NCBI GenBank assembly: GCA_012719645.1
Contig: JAAXZX010000043.1
Coordinates: 1-64,000 of the forward strand
Length of the DNA stretch: 64,000 nucleotides
Source: Clostridiaceae bacterium
GTDB lineage: Bacteria > Bacillota > Clostridia > DSM-8532
Direction of reading: 5' to 3'
Made by a program: the position numbers and the translations under genes. Each line of letters opens with the position of its first letter. Within the stretch, counting starts at the first letter, position 1. Positions 1 through 9,016 of the stretch are shown here, one piece after another. Below the pieces are notes generated by a model, which was given only the letters and a program-made list of their open reading frames with translations, did no database searches and was not told the DNA's origin.

Positions 1-19
1 ACAGCCTGCGATCGGCATA

Positions 20-48
20 TTGACAACGTAGTATCTTCATTGTATACT
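20..48 (+). promoter_or_regulatory. Promoter of tRNA-Trp
   Basis: A -35 box TTGACA (20-25) is followed by a 17-base spacer and a -10 box TATACT (43-48). The expected start lies near base 55, about 12 bases before the mature tRNA. The match to the vegetative sigma consensus is nearly perfect, as expected for a stable RNA gene. Confidence 0.8.
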
Positions 49-66
49 GGTATTCGTCGAATTCAT

Positions 67-142
67 AGGGGAGTAGCTCAGTTGGTAGAGCAGCGGTCTC
101 CAAAACCGCGGGCCGCGGGTTCAAGTCCTGTCTCCCCTGCCA
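67..142 (+). tRNA. tRNA-Trp (CCA anticodon)
   Basis: A complete 76-base cloverleaf. The acceptor arm AGGGGAG (67-73) pairs with CTCCCCT (132-138), followed by discriminator G and an encoded CCA tail (140-142). The D-arm sequence AGCTCAGTTGGTAGAGC and the T-loop GGTTCAAGTCC are canonical. The anticodon loop CTCCAAA between the GCGGT and ACCGC strands gives anticodon CCA, which reads UGG (tryptophan). It stands alone between its own promoter and terminator. Confidence 0.97.
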
Positions 143-150
143 TAAACAAA

Positions 151-197
151 AAAATCCTATTCAGGCGAGTTATAGCTTATGAATAGGATTTTTTATT
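151..197 (+). terminator. Rho-independent terminator of tRNA-Trp
   Basis: The arms AAAATCCTATTCA (151-163) and TGAATAGGATTTT (180-192) form a 13-bp stem with a 16-base loop. The descending arm runs into a T-rich tract. It starts 8 bases after the tRNA CCA end. Confidence 0.9.
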
Positions 198-404
198 TAT
201 CTATGCTTCTTCTTCATCAATACCACGCACTCCACACGGCTTGAGTTGATGGAATTGATGCACATCATTATTTCGTAATAATTCTGCAATCATTGTTTGC
301 TACTGCATTAAAACCTCGAAGTAGTTCTTTTTCTTACCTTGCTACATGATTCCTCATCAAGTAGAATAAAGGTGAACGTATGTTCCCAGAAAGGTAGATC
401 TGGT

Positions 405-2864
405 TTGGCGCGGAAGAAAAAAGCAGAGAAAAATACGGAAGTGAATCCCTCCCATAAGGCTGAAGGACCGGAGCCGGCAGAACAGGAAAGGCTTCCGGTT
501 TTCAAGGTTTCAGTCCGTAAGCTGGTAGCATTCTCGATCCCTGATGACACCACATGGTCTTTCACCACCTATTTCCAACTCCAGGAAGGCTCCCAGGCCC
601 ATTCTGAAATCCAAGGCCGGAACAAAGCCGAAGGCGCATACCAGTCAGAGGTGTACCTTTCCCATCTCTATGAGACTTCCAAATGCATGGTGGAGATAAG
701 CGGCCGGGCAGACGGCGTCTGGGAGCTGAAAGACGAAACCATCATCCATGAGATTAAAACCACCTCAACCCCGCTCCCGGAGATCCATGAGGATTTCAGC
801 GAGGCCCATTGGGCCCAGGGCAAATGCTATGCGTTTATATATGCTGCCAGCAAAAACCTTGACAGGATCACTGTCCGCCTCACCTATTTCCACCGCCCCA
901 GCGGACAGGAAAAGAGCTTTGACCGGACCTTTACCTTTGAAAGGCTGCAGAAGTTCGTAAAAAGCCTTGTCCATCCCTTTGCGGCGTGGGCGCTGTCACA
1001 GGCTAAATGGCGCGAGATACGGGATATGTCAATCAAAGCCCTGGAATTCCCTTTCCCTGCCTACAGGGAAGGGCAGCGGCTCCTTGCATACAACACATAT
1101 AAATGCATCCAGGATGGCAGACGGCTTTTCGCCCAGGCTCCTACCGGAACCGGCAAGACTATGGGGGTACTTTATCCTGCCATCAAGTCTCTTGCCGAGG
1201 GAACCATTGAGCGTATCTTTTATCTCACGGCAAAAAACACCACGCGTACTATCGCTGAAAACGCTTACAGGCTTCTGGCACTCCAGGGTCTTCGCTTGAG
1301 GGTCCTGACCCTGACCGCCAAGGACAAGATATGCCCCCATCTCATTCGTGACTGCAACCCTGACAAGTGCCTGTATATCCAGGGCTATGCCCATCGGTCC
1401 AAAAAAGCGGTGAAGGAACTGATAAAAAAGACCGACGCGTATAACATGGACAATATAACCAAAACCGCCATGAAACACAGCCTCTGTCCTTTTGAGCTCA
1501 GCCTGGATATTGCGCTTCAATGCGATCTGATTATATGCGATTACAATTATGTTTTTGACCCCAGGGTGAGCCTGGAAAGATTTTTCCACCAGAAAACCCG
1601 TGAAGACTGCCTGATCCTTGTGGATGAAGCCCACAACCTGTTTAACCGCGCCAGGGAGATGTACTCTGCATCAATAAGCAAAAAGGAGATCCTTGATATG
1701 GCAAGGCAGGTTAAAAAGGATCTTCCGGCAGTATCCAAGGCTCTCCGCGGCATAAGCAAAGCGCTTGCTTCACTGGAAAAGAAAACGGCAGACAAAAGAA
1801 CCGAAGCTGGGGATACCATGTATCATGTTTCACAGGATTATCCCGATTCCCTCTACGGTCCGGTTACGGGTTTTATCAATGAAACCGAGCATTGGATGCT
1901 GACCCGGGGCGATGATGAGCAGGATTATACCGATGCTCTTATCACCCTGTTCTTTGACCTCCTGCATTTCAAGAATATCTCGGACCTGTATTCTTCGGAA
2001 TACCGGACAATGATTACAGGGGAAGGAAGCCGGCTGAAACTGACACTGCTGTGCCTGGACCCCGGCGTCATGCTTGACAAGATCATGGACATGGCCCGTT
2101 CGTCTATAATGTTCTCGGCCACCTTATCACCCCTGTCATATTTCAGGGATATACTGGGAGGGCGCCGGGAGGATGCCACCTTAAGGCTGCCATCTCCCTT
2201 CCCCAGGGAAAATCTGCTCGTGGTTATCGAGAACTGTGTGGAAACCCGCTTCCGCTGCAGGGACAGATACCTGGAACGTGCCGCCCTTGCCATCCACCAG
2301 TGGGTAAGCAGCCATACCGGCAACTACATGGTCTTTTTCCCGTCATATAAGTATATGACCGATGTCCTGAATGTTTTTACGGACCTGGAAGGTGATTTCA
2401 GGATAATATGCCAGGAAAAAGACATGGATGAATCTTCACGGAACGCCTTTTTAGGCGAGTTTGACACGTTCGGTGATGTTACCCGCATCGGCTTTTGCGT
2501 CATGGGCGGAATCTTCGGCGAGGGGATTGACCTTGTCGGAGACCGCCTTACCGGTGTAATAATCGTTGGTGTCGGGCTTCCCCAGGTATGCCCGGAACAG
2601 GAGATAATGCGCAGTTACTATGATGAAAAGATGGGCAGCGGGTTTTCCTATGCCTACACATATCCCGGAATCAACCGGGTCCTGCAGGCATCCGGCCGCC
2701 TGATACGTTCGGAAAGCGACAGGGGAGCGCTGCTTCTTATAGATTCGCGCTTCGGAAATAAAGAATACTTACGGCTCCTGCCCGATGAATGGCATCCCAT
2801 CCCACGGACATCCGAAGGAATCGATCTCGAATCCTGCGCAAGGCAGTTCTGGGAAAACAGGTGA
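405..2864 (+). CDS. PD-(D/E)XK nuclease - XPD/DinG-type DNA helicase fusion
   Basis: This is an ATP-dependent superfamily 2 DNA helicase with an N-terminal nuclease-like domain, probably acting in DNA repair. In the 819-residue product a RecB/Cas4-like PD-(D/E)XK region comes first (ISGRADGVW, then IIHEIKTT near residues 100-118). Walker A (APTGTGKT) is near 243, and the Walker B/DEAH box (LVDEAHNL) near 405. Between them are four cysteines (CPHLIRDC, DKC, CPFEL) positioned like the Fe-S cluster of XPD/DinG helicases. Motif VI (QASGRLIRS) is near 762. The track start (TTG 339) has no ribosome site. I prefer TTG 405, preceded by AAAGG, but the start is uncertain. Only 18 bases separate its stop from the convergent neighbour. 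The cellular role is inferred from family only. Confidence 0.88.
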   Translation: MARKKKAEKNTEVNPSHKAEGPEPAEQERLPVFKVSVRKLVAFSIPDDTTWSFTTYFQLQEGSQAHSEIQGRNKAEGAYQSEVYLSHLYETSKCMVEISGRADGVWELKDETIIHEIKTTSTPLPEIHEDFSEAHWAQGKCYAFIYAASKNLDRITVRLTYFHRPSGQEKSFDRTFTFERLQKFVKSLVHPFAAWALSQAKWREIRDMSIKALEFPFPAYREGQRLLAYNTYKCIQDGRRLFAQAPTGTGKTMGVLYPAIKSLAEGTIERIFYLTAKNTTRTIAENAYRLLALQGLRLRVLTLTAKDKICPHLIRDCNPDKCLYIQGYAHRSKKAVKELIKKTDAYNMDNITKTAMKHSLCPFELSLDIALQCDLIICDYNYVFDPRVSLERFFHQKTREDCLILVDEAHNLFNRAREMYSASISKKEILDMARQVKKDLPAVSKALRGISKALASLEKKTADKRTEAGDTMYHVSQDYPDSLYGPVTGFINETEHWMLTRGDDEQDYTDALITLFFDLLHFKNISDLYSSEYRTMITGEGSRLKLTLLCLDPGVMLDKIMDMARSSIMFSATLSPLSYFRDILGGRREDATLRLPSPFPRENLLVVIENCVETRFRCRDRYLERAALAIHQWVSSHTGNYMVFFPSYKYMTDVLNVFTDLEGDFRIICQEKDMDESSRNAFLGEFDTFGDVTRIGFCVMGGIFGEGIDLVGDRLTGVIIVGVGLPQVCPEQEIMRSYYDEKMGSGFSYAYTYPGINRVLQASGRLIRSESDRGALLLIDSRFGNKEYLRLLPDEWHPIPRTSEGIDLESCARQFWENR

Positions 2865-2882
2865 CGGGAAAGAATCATCCCA

Positions 2883-4115
2883 TCAGAATATGCCTAAAAA
2901 CTTCTTTGGGACATCAATCCGGACCGCTGCCAGCTTCCCGCCGCTGAACACATAAGCCAGGTCCTCACTTGCAAGACATACTCTGTCAACCGTTGAGAGC
3001 GAGGTATAGACATCCAGCACCTCGCCGCTCCCATTGAGGAAATACACCTCGGAACCGGCCGCACATGCGATGGTACGTCCTTTTGCCCTTATCTGCGTTA
3101 CCTCGGCATCCAACACCAGCCACTCCTGGATCGTTCCCCTGCTGTCGATGGCCTTAAGCCTGGTTTGCACACGCTTTTCCCTGTTCAGAACCTCGCCGTC
3201 CAGCACGGCGGCTACGGTTATATCATCGGGTGTAACCCCGCAGGCGGTAAGGTAATCGCTGCCAAGGTCCACCTGCCAGATCTTGCCCAGGTCTTTACCC
3301 ACGCATATCAGGTCCTTCTCACCGTACAGGAGCAGCCTTTCATTGGAGAACGGCAGGGCTCCGGCAAACAGATCCTCCCTGCCCTGGCTGTCCCGGATGC
3401 TTCCCCTCTGGTTCATGGACAGATCGAGGAATTCAAAAAGGGAAGTGGTTTCAAGGCTCTGGGCATCGATGCCGCAGACTATGAAAGCCGTATGGTCAAA
3501 GCTTGGATAATGGAAAACCGCAAACGGATAATAATCGGAAACGTTTCTGTACACTATATTCTGCCCTTCGCGGGAAAACGCGTGAATTATTCTTTTATAC
3601 CCTGCCTGGTCGCTCCTTGTGATCACAAGGATCCAGTTCTCATAGATGCCGGAATTGACTATATCCATATCAAGGGTTTTATCCCACAGGACCACTCCAT
3701 CCCTGATAACACCGAAATACCTTCCCCCAATATCAGCCACCAGGACATCATTGCCCTGGGTCTGGACATGGGGTTTTTTAAGGCTGACAGGGACATGCCA
3801 GAGCTGGTTGCCGTCCTTGTCGAAGCATTTGACCGAGTTGACCGATCCGACTATTATATTGTCCGACAAGACGGCATGGCTGGTCTGCTCCAGGGCGCCG
3901 TCCGACGGGATTTCCACCACTTTTTGATTGGTCTCCTCCACCGCACTGCGCACCTGGTTGTAAGTGCCGCCAAAACCGCTCCTGAAAATGTCCAGGGGAT
4001 TGATCCGGAAAAAAGAGTACAATGCGACACCTATCACTGCCAGCACCAGGACAATGAAGATAAGGAACCTTTGCAAGTGGAACCTGTACTGCGGCGCTTC
4101 CTTTGATTCCTGCAT
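2883..4115 (-). CDS. Membrane-anchored beta-propeller-like protein (DUF5711 type)
   Basis: A 410-residue protein with a short cytoplasmic N-terminus, one membrane segment (FLIFIVLVLAVIGVALYSFF, about residues 18-37) and a long outer region. That region has repeated beta-strand units such as SVKCFDKDGNQLWHV and RYFGVIRDGVVLWDK, the pattern of PQQ-like propellers and of the DUF5711 family of Firmicutes. No catalytic residues are apparent. The start follows AAAGGAG. It is the last gene of a four-gene leftward envelope cluster, 76 bases downstream of the S41 protease gene. The family function is not known, so a role at the cell surface is inferred from topology and neighbours. Confidence 0.75.
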   Translation of the reverse strand: MQESKEAPQYRFHLQRFLIFIVLVLAVIGVALYSFFRINPLDIFRSGFGGTYNQVRSAVEETNQKVVEIPSDGALEQTSHAVLSDNIIVGSVNSVKCFDKDGNQLWHVPVSLKKPHVQTQGNDVLVADIGGRYFGVIRDGVVLWDKTLDMDIVNSGIYENWILVITRSDQAGYKRIIHAFSREGQNIVYRNVSDYYPFAVFHYPSFDHTAFIVCGIDAQSLETTSLFEFLDLSMNQRGSIRDSQGREDLFAGALPFSNERLLLYGEKDLICVGKDLGKIWQVDLGSDYLTACGVTPDDITVAAVLDGEVLNREKRVQTRLKAIDSRGTIQEWLVLDAEVTQIRAKGRTIACAAGSEVYFLNGSGEVLDVYTSLSTVDRVCLASEDLAYVFSGGKLAAVRIDVPKKFLGIF

Positions 4116-4191
4116 GGGCTATGCGTTCTCCTTTGTTTCTTGGGGCATGGCGGCAGCGTCCATGCCTTATTTTTTCTCTGTATGTTCAAGG

Positions 4192-5652
4192 TTAAAACAT
4201 CTTAAGGACTTCCATACCCTTTACATATTGAGGATCATGTTGGGTCCTGAGCGTATCAAGGAGCATATTGAGCCTGTCCCTTGTTGTGGCGTCAATATTC
4301 CCGGTAACCCGTATTTTTTCGGAGGACTGGAATTTCTTAATGGCAGCCTGTGTTTCTTCATCCAGCAACTTGTCGGGAACACCCTCAAAATAACCGGCAG
4401 CCCTCAGTATTCTCTCGGCTTGATCAACATCGTTTCCATAGTCATTCAGTGTCAGCGTTTTGTCGTTGGTCAGGCGGCCGACCAGCATCAGATCGATCCC
4501 GTTGGGGAGGGTCCTGTTTGCAGCCTCTACATCGGGTGCCAGCCCAACACCATGGATTTGCCTGCCGTTGCGCGTAAGATAATGCCCGGTGGTTATACTG
4601 ATGGTACCCAGGATTTCATTGGGTGAAAGGAATATACCCTGATAGACCAGCCATTCAATTTCTGTTATGAATTTCAATCCGTATTGCCTGCTGTACTTGG
4701 CATAGGCCTGCGGTGTGAGAACAGAAAACATGTTCTGTACAACTCCCTTTCCGTAGGTCTTCTGCCCCACCAGTACGCCCTTTCCCGAGTCCTGTATTGC
4801 CCCGGCCAGTATCTCAGCGGCGCTTGCCGTATTCTCGTTCACCAGGACTGCCACCAGGTAGGGCGAGTTCTTAAGCGATGAATAATATTCCGTATCGGAG
4901 AGCCTTTCGGATTTGAAGTCAAGCCGGGTAATCAATCCTTCAGGAACCAGCTTGCGGGCTACATCCACAGCCTCATCCACAAAGCCGCCGGGGTTATCCC
5001 TCAAATCCAGCAGTATTTTGGTTATTCCAGCCTGCTTTATCTGCTCCATGGCCTCGCTGAACTTCCTGCCTGTATTGCTGTTGAAGGTATCGATATGGAT
5101 ATATGCCACATCTCCCTCTATTCTCCAGACCACAGGGTTTATTACAACAATCCCTCTTTTTATTGCGACATCCATCCTGGACGACTGGCGCTGGATGGTC
5201 AGCGTAACCGTTGTTCCTTCCTCGCCCCTTATCTCGGAGGCCACGACATCGGCATCCTTGCCATAGGTTGATACACCATTCACCGCAAGGATGATATCCC
5301 CTTCCCAAAGTCCGGCCCCTTCAGCCGGCGACCCGTCATAGACCTTGGTTATCCTGACCCCTTCAGGGCATCTCTCAATGGCAATCCCTATCCCTGAGAA
5401 ACTTCCTTCCAGGCTCTCGGTCAGCCGTTGGGATTCCCCACGGTCATAAAAACTGCTGTATGGGTCCAGACCGCCGAATATACCCTTCAAAGCTGCCTTC
5501 AACGTCTCTTCGTCGTCCATGTCCAGGTAATACATATCCTGCATGAACTCAACGGCGCTGTTCAGGTAGTCGCCGTAGTCCATGGCCATGGCCGAGGTTA
5601 AGGGCATAAGGAGCATAATACACAGTATCAGTATGGCTGCCGCTTTTTTCAT
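4192..5652 (-). CDS. ctpA: S41 family C-terminal processing protease with PG-binding domain
   Basis: An exported serine protease of the CtpA/CtpB family, 486 residues. It has a signal peptide (MKKAAAILILCIMLLMPLTSAMA), a PDZ domain (about 85-165, with GIGIAIERC and AEGAGLWEGDIIL) and the S41 catalytic core. The nucleophile serine lies in NENTASAAEILAG (about 275) and the general-base lysine in KTYGKGVVQ (about 298). A C-terminal peptidoglycan-binding type 1 domain (about 405-475, AAIKKFQ and TGNIDATTRDRL) should hold it at the wall. Family members trim exported or membrane proteins; in Bacillus CtpB acts in sporulation signalling. The start follows GGAGG. It sits between an SLH protein gene and a DUF5711-type gene. 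The substrate is unknown. Confidence 0.93.
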   Translation of the reverse strand: MKKAAAILILCIMLLMPLTSAMAMDYGDYLNSAVEFMQDMYYLDMDDEETLKAALKGIFGGLDPYSSFYDRGESQRLTESLEGSFSGIGIAIERCPEGVRITKVYDGSPAEGAGLWEGDIILAVNGVSTYGKDADVVASEIRGEEGTTVTLTIQRQSSRMDVAIKRGIVVINPVVWRIEGDVAYIHIDTFNSNTGRKFSEAMEQIKQAGITKILLDLRDNPGGFVDEAVDVARKLVPEGLITRLDFKSERLSDTEYYSSLKNSPYLVAVLVNENTASAAEILAGAIQDSGKGVLVGQKTYGKGVVQNMFSVLTPQAYAKYSRQYGLKFITEIEWLVYQGIFLSPNEILGTISITTGHYLTRNGRQIHGVGLAPDVEAANRTLPNGIDLMLVGRLTNDKTLTLNDYGNDVDQAERILRAAGYFEGVPDKLLDEETQAAIKKFQSSEKIRVTGNIDATTRDRLNMLLDTLRTQHDPQYVKGMEVLKMF

Positions 5653-5777
5653 ATCTTTCTTTACCTCCGGCGCAAATCTCTCATATATGCAAGGAAACCC
5701 TGACGGTCCGCTATTCCCGTAACCCCAGGGCCCCGCATAACCATTTTAGCACATCGGCATGGCGATGAGAATCGGTC

Positions 5778-7307
5778 TCAGAATGAAAGTATCCTGTCAG
5801 AGTAATCTTTTACAAGCTCATCGCCCATGTACTGGATCAGGTTGTAGAAAAGCTTTGCGGCCTGTTCATTGGTGATAAACCCGGAAGGATTGAAGAATCC
5901 TCTCTCGTCACCCTGGAAGATGCCCAGGCTGAAAGCCACGGAGGCCGCGTTTCTGGCATAGGCCGGTATGCTGTCGTTATCCACATATGGAGTTACGGCA
6001 TAAGGCCACGGGGCAAGGTTCTCAAGCCCCAGGGCGCCCACAATCATTTTTATGGCTTCCGCATATGTGATATTCTTATCAGGATTGAAATATGAATAGC
6101 CCGTCCCTGCAGTGATCTTCCTGTCGTATGCCTTTTTAATCAAGGCATAGTCGGGATCATCCACAGAGACATCCAGGAACGGCGACACTTCCACGGTCTT
6201 GCTCCTGTTCCTGGTCGTACCCAGCGTTGATACCCGGACATTGGGGTCCGCGGGTACCTCCCTTACCGCCTGCATGAGCATTACAACAAATTCACGGCGT
6301 GTTACGTACTTGTTTATGTTGTAACCTTCCCCCGTACCCGGAATAACCCCGAGGCCGAAAAGGATACTGACGGGTTCCTGTGCCCAGTGCCCGTTGAGTT
6401 GCTTGATATTGGGCACCATAAGTCGTTCCAGGACCGGTGGTGTGGAGATGCTTGTCCTGCTGCTGTATTCCTTGAGGACAGGGGTGGGCATGTTATTGAT
6501 GTCAAACTCGGGCAGCCTTGCATGATAATCCAGGATGGCCTCCTCCCAGGTTTTCCTCACATAGCCGCCGTCAAAGCTGATCTGCCAGGGTTCATTTTCA
6601 GAGTATTTAATCTGCTGGCGGGTAGTGGTGGACACGATTACTTCAGCCGAGCCTCCCCACTGGTATGGATTACCTCCCCCCATCATGCGGGCTTCCAGGG
6701 TATACTGTATCTTCTGCGTCTGGGTGGAACTCCAGTACTGATCATAAGCGTACAGTTTCCCCGACATTGTCACCGTAATGGTATTGTCCCTGTTCCCGTC
6801 GACCGCATAGGTTTTCCTGCCGGCGAATTCCCCGGCGTAGTAGTTCAGGGCCGGCTTGGGATCTGTCAGAAGCGACCTTGAGAAATTATAGTCAATCAGG
6901 TTGTATCTTTTGCCTCCAATATTGACAACCTCGGTGGGCAGCCGGGTGAGGCGCGTGGATTCGGTGATCTGCCCGTTGGGCTTGGTTTCAGAGGTTGTCT
7001 CGTATATGACCACGCGGGTCAGCGTCGCAGCCTCCTCGGGGTTCTCCAGCCTGTAGGTATAGGTGGCTGTTTCCACGTCGTTCCTAACGCGTTTGTCGAT
7101 GGTCAGGGTGCCCGTAAGATAAACGGGTTTTCCGGAAAGGAAGCACATTTCAGTATAGTAATACTCATTATCTTCGCTTACATTTACGGCCGATATGCCG
7201 CCTTCGTATCCAAGGGTTCCCTCAACAGCCAGGGCTTGAACGGGCACCAGGAGAATAACCGCTGCCGCCGCCATAAAGCATATCCATTTCACGAGTCCTG
7301 TTTTCAT
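5778..7307 (-). CDS. Secreted SLH-domain surface protein
   Basis: A 509-residue exported protein. The N-terminus is a signal peptide (MKTGLVKWICFMAAAAVILL to about residue 30). The middle is beta-rich and I do not recognise it. The C-terminus has three SLH repeats: one beginning LNGHWAQEPV (about 310-350), a second with YALIKKAYDRKITAGTG (about 385-435), and a third with ARNAASVAFSLGIFQGD (about 445-495). SLH repeats bind secondary cell-wall polymers. I moved the start from the track (7322) to ATG 7307, because GGAGGGAAGCGGC immediately upstream is an ideal ribosome site. The upstream gene ends only 18 bases before this start, so the two are probably cotranscribed. Confidence 0.85.
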   Translation of the reverse strand: MKTGLVKWICFMAAAAVILLVPVQALAVEGTLGYEGGISAVNVSEDNEYYYTEMCFLSGKPVYLTGTLTIDKRVRNDVETATYTYRLENPEEAATLTRVVIYETTSETKPNGQITESTRLTRLPTEVVNIGGKRYNLIDYNFSRSLLTDPKPALNYYAGEFAGRKTYAVDGNRDNTITVTMSGKLYAYDQYWSSTQTQKIQYTLEARMMGGGNPYQWGGSAEVIVSTTTRQQIKYSENEPWQISFDGGYVRKTWEEAILDYHARLPEFDINNMPTPVLKEYSSRTSISTPPVLERLMVPNIKQLNGHWAQEPVSILFGLGVIPGTGEGYNINKYVTRREFVVMLMQAVREVPADPNVRVSTLGTTRNRSKTVEVSPFLDVSVDDPDYALIKKAYDRKITAGTGYSYFNPDKNITYAEAIKMIVGALGLENLAPWPYAVTPYVDNDSIPAYARNAASVAFSLGIFQGDERGFFNPSGFITNEQAAKLFYNLIQYMGDELVKDYSDRILSF

Positions 7308-7325
7308 GCCGCTTCCCTCCATTGA

Positions 7326-8945
7326 TTATTCCACTATGATTATGATGCCGTCATGGCTTGCGCTGTTGCATACCATGCGCAGATTGTCTCCCGCGCGGAT
7401 TGATGATAAATCGGTTATACGACCGTCTTTTATCACGATGGCCCCTGCCGGGACGCTGACCTCCCTGTTGGGCTCAGCGTTCCAGATATAGTTATCGTCA
7501 TCGTATTCCATGACATCCCTGAGCATGAACCCGGAATCGGTCAGGGACACTACCCTGCCCTTCACATGCACATCGGCATAGGGCGCGGTGCTGACCAGCA
7601 GTGTCTTTCCGCCTTCTTCCACGATGTATACGCTTTGGTTGATGAAGCTCTCATCGAAGTTCAGCATGTTTCCTGTTCCGTTATCCACCAAAAGCCTGGT
7701 AACCGTAGGATCTATGCTGAAAGTCTTTGGCGTGTTGCTGAAGGCCCAGCTGTAGCCTGAAAGCTCCGCAAATGACTCTACAGTAAAGGTTTTCAGGGGA
7801 TCAACCAGCTTTATCCTGCCCCTATAAATGGCCAGGCTCCCCTTTCCGGCGCGTGTATTGCTGACGATCACCTGGCTTACAAGAATGCCTGAGCCTATGG
7901 GCTTGTCAGCGGACAACTGCACAGGGTCCATCGGATCCAGGGAGGTTATGTCAACCAGCCTGCCATCCTTGACCGCTATGGTGCCTGAATCAAACCCGAT
8001 CACATGGGAAGAGTTCTCAAGCTCCAGTACTTTGAGGGTATTGGAGAGGATAAGGATATTATCCGATAAAAGCATTTCATATTGGGGCTGGGGCCTTATG
8101 GCAGCCATCACGATACTGTCGGCGCCGTTGGGCTCCTGCCGGACAGCGATATAGGCCTTGCCGGAAATGCGGCCGGCTGGCCTGTTCCTGTATTCACGGC
8201 TGTAGGTGAATGTCTTGATGCCCATTACCGGAGAGTATTCCCACCTGCCGTTCACAAACTCCTCAATACCGGACAGGACCAGCATATTGTTGAAATCATC
8301 GTAGAACTCCACATTTCCGCGGTATATGGCCGAAATGGGCCTGGTATCCTTCATAAGGTCTATCCCGGCCACATGTATGCTGGCGCCGTCGGTCTGCACC
8401 AGCATCCTGACCTGGTCGCCTTCCTTGATCTCGCTGCGGGATACCGGCCGGTTATTGCGATATACAGGCACACCGGCAGGCACAGGGATGCTCCGGAAGG
8501 TGCCGTCATCAAGCCTGAGCACCATGTTTGCCGCGTTGATCATATATACATAACCGTATAAAGGTTTATAATAGCTTCGCACGCTAAGCCTGGCAACATA
8601 CCCGTCCTCGTCCAGCAAGATAAAGGCATAGTCGCCGGGTTGCACCGCATCCAGCGTTGCCTGCAGCCCGTCCCTCGTTACGGGAATACTGTAAAGAAAG
8701 CTGAATGTCCTGTTCCTTGACAGGCTGTCCTGGGCATCTGGCGATACGCCGGATCCGTCCGTGTTGTAAAGGGTGATATATCCCAGGGACGGGTTGATAT
8801 CCCTCACCACCCCGTAAATATAACCGGTTTCTCCGGCTGCCCCCGACACAATTGAAACAGGGACGGCACTAAAGACCATGATGAGGCAGAGGATCATGAC
8901 GAATACGGCTGAAGCTTTTCTGAAACGCAATTTGGGCGCCTCCAT
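7326..8945 (-). CDS. Exported beta-rich protein of unknown function
   Basis: I do not recognise this 539-residue protein. It has a cleavable signal peptide (KASAVFVMILCLIMVFSAVP, ending near residue 36) and no further membrane segment. The chain contains loosely repeated modules of 60-80 residues. Each has a strand pair, a hydrophobic VPAG turn and an IxxGDxxRMLV-like end. Examples are the region around SIPVPAGVPVYRNNRPVSRS and EIKEGDQVRMLV, and near the C-terminus EVSVPAGAIVIKDGRITDL and IRAGDNLRMVC. This suggests tandem small beta-barrels. It is the first gene of the envelope cluster, directly upstream of the SLH protein, and may be its partner. That partnership is an inference from position. 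Confidence 0.65.
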   Translation of the reverse strand: MEAPKLRFRKASAVFVMILCLIMVFSAVPVSIVSGAAGETGYIYGVVRDINPSLGYITLYNTDGSGVSPDAQDSLSRNRTFSFLYSIPVTRDGLQATLDAVQPGDYAFILLDEDGYVARLSVRSYYKPLYGYVYMINAANMVLRLDDGTFRSIPVPAGVPVYRNNRPVSRSEIKEGDQVRMLVQTDGASIHVAGIDLMKDTRPISAIYRGNVEFYDDFNNMLVLSGIEEFVNGRWEYSPVMGIKTFTYSREYRNRPAGRISGKAYIAVRQEPNGADSIVMAAIRPQPQYEMLLSDNILILSNTLKVLELENSSHVIGFDSGTIAVKDGRLVDITSLDPMDPVQLSADKPIGSGILVSQVIVSNTRAGKGSLAIYRGRIKLVDPLKTFTVESFAELSGYSWAFSNTPKTFSIDPTVTRLLVDNGTGNMLNFDESFINQSVYIVEEGGKTLLVSTAPYADVHVKGRVVSLTDSGFMLRDVMEYDDDNYIWNAEPNREVSVPAGAIVIKDGRITDLSSIRAGDNLRMVCNSASHDGIIIIVE

Positions 8946-9016
8946 TCCGATACTTCACTCTTTTAGAATATCGGCAAATAAAGGCGCCATATAAAGCCGC
9001 AAGGATTACCGTTTTA

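Noticed and set aside
3165-4106. 313-residue plus-strand ORF opposite the DUF5711-type gene
   Set aside because: Antisense shadow; the minus-strand frame has a ribosome site, membrane helix and propeller-like repeats.
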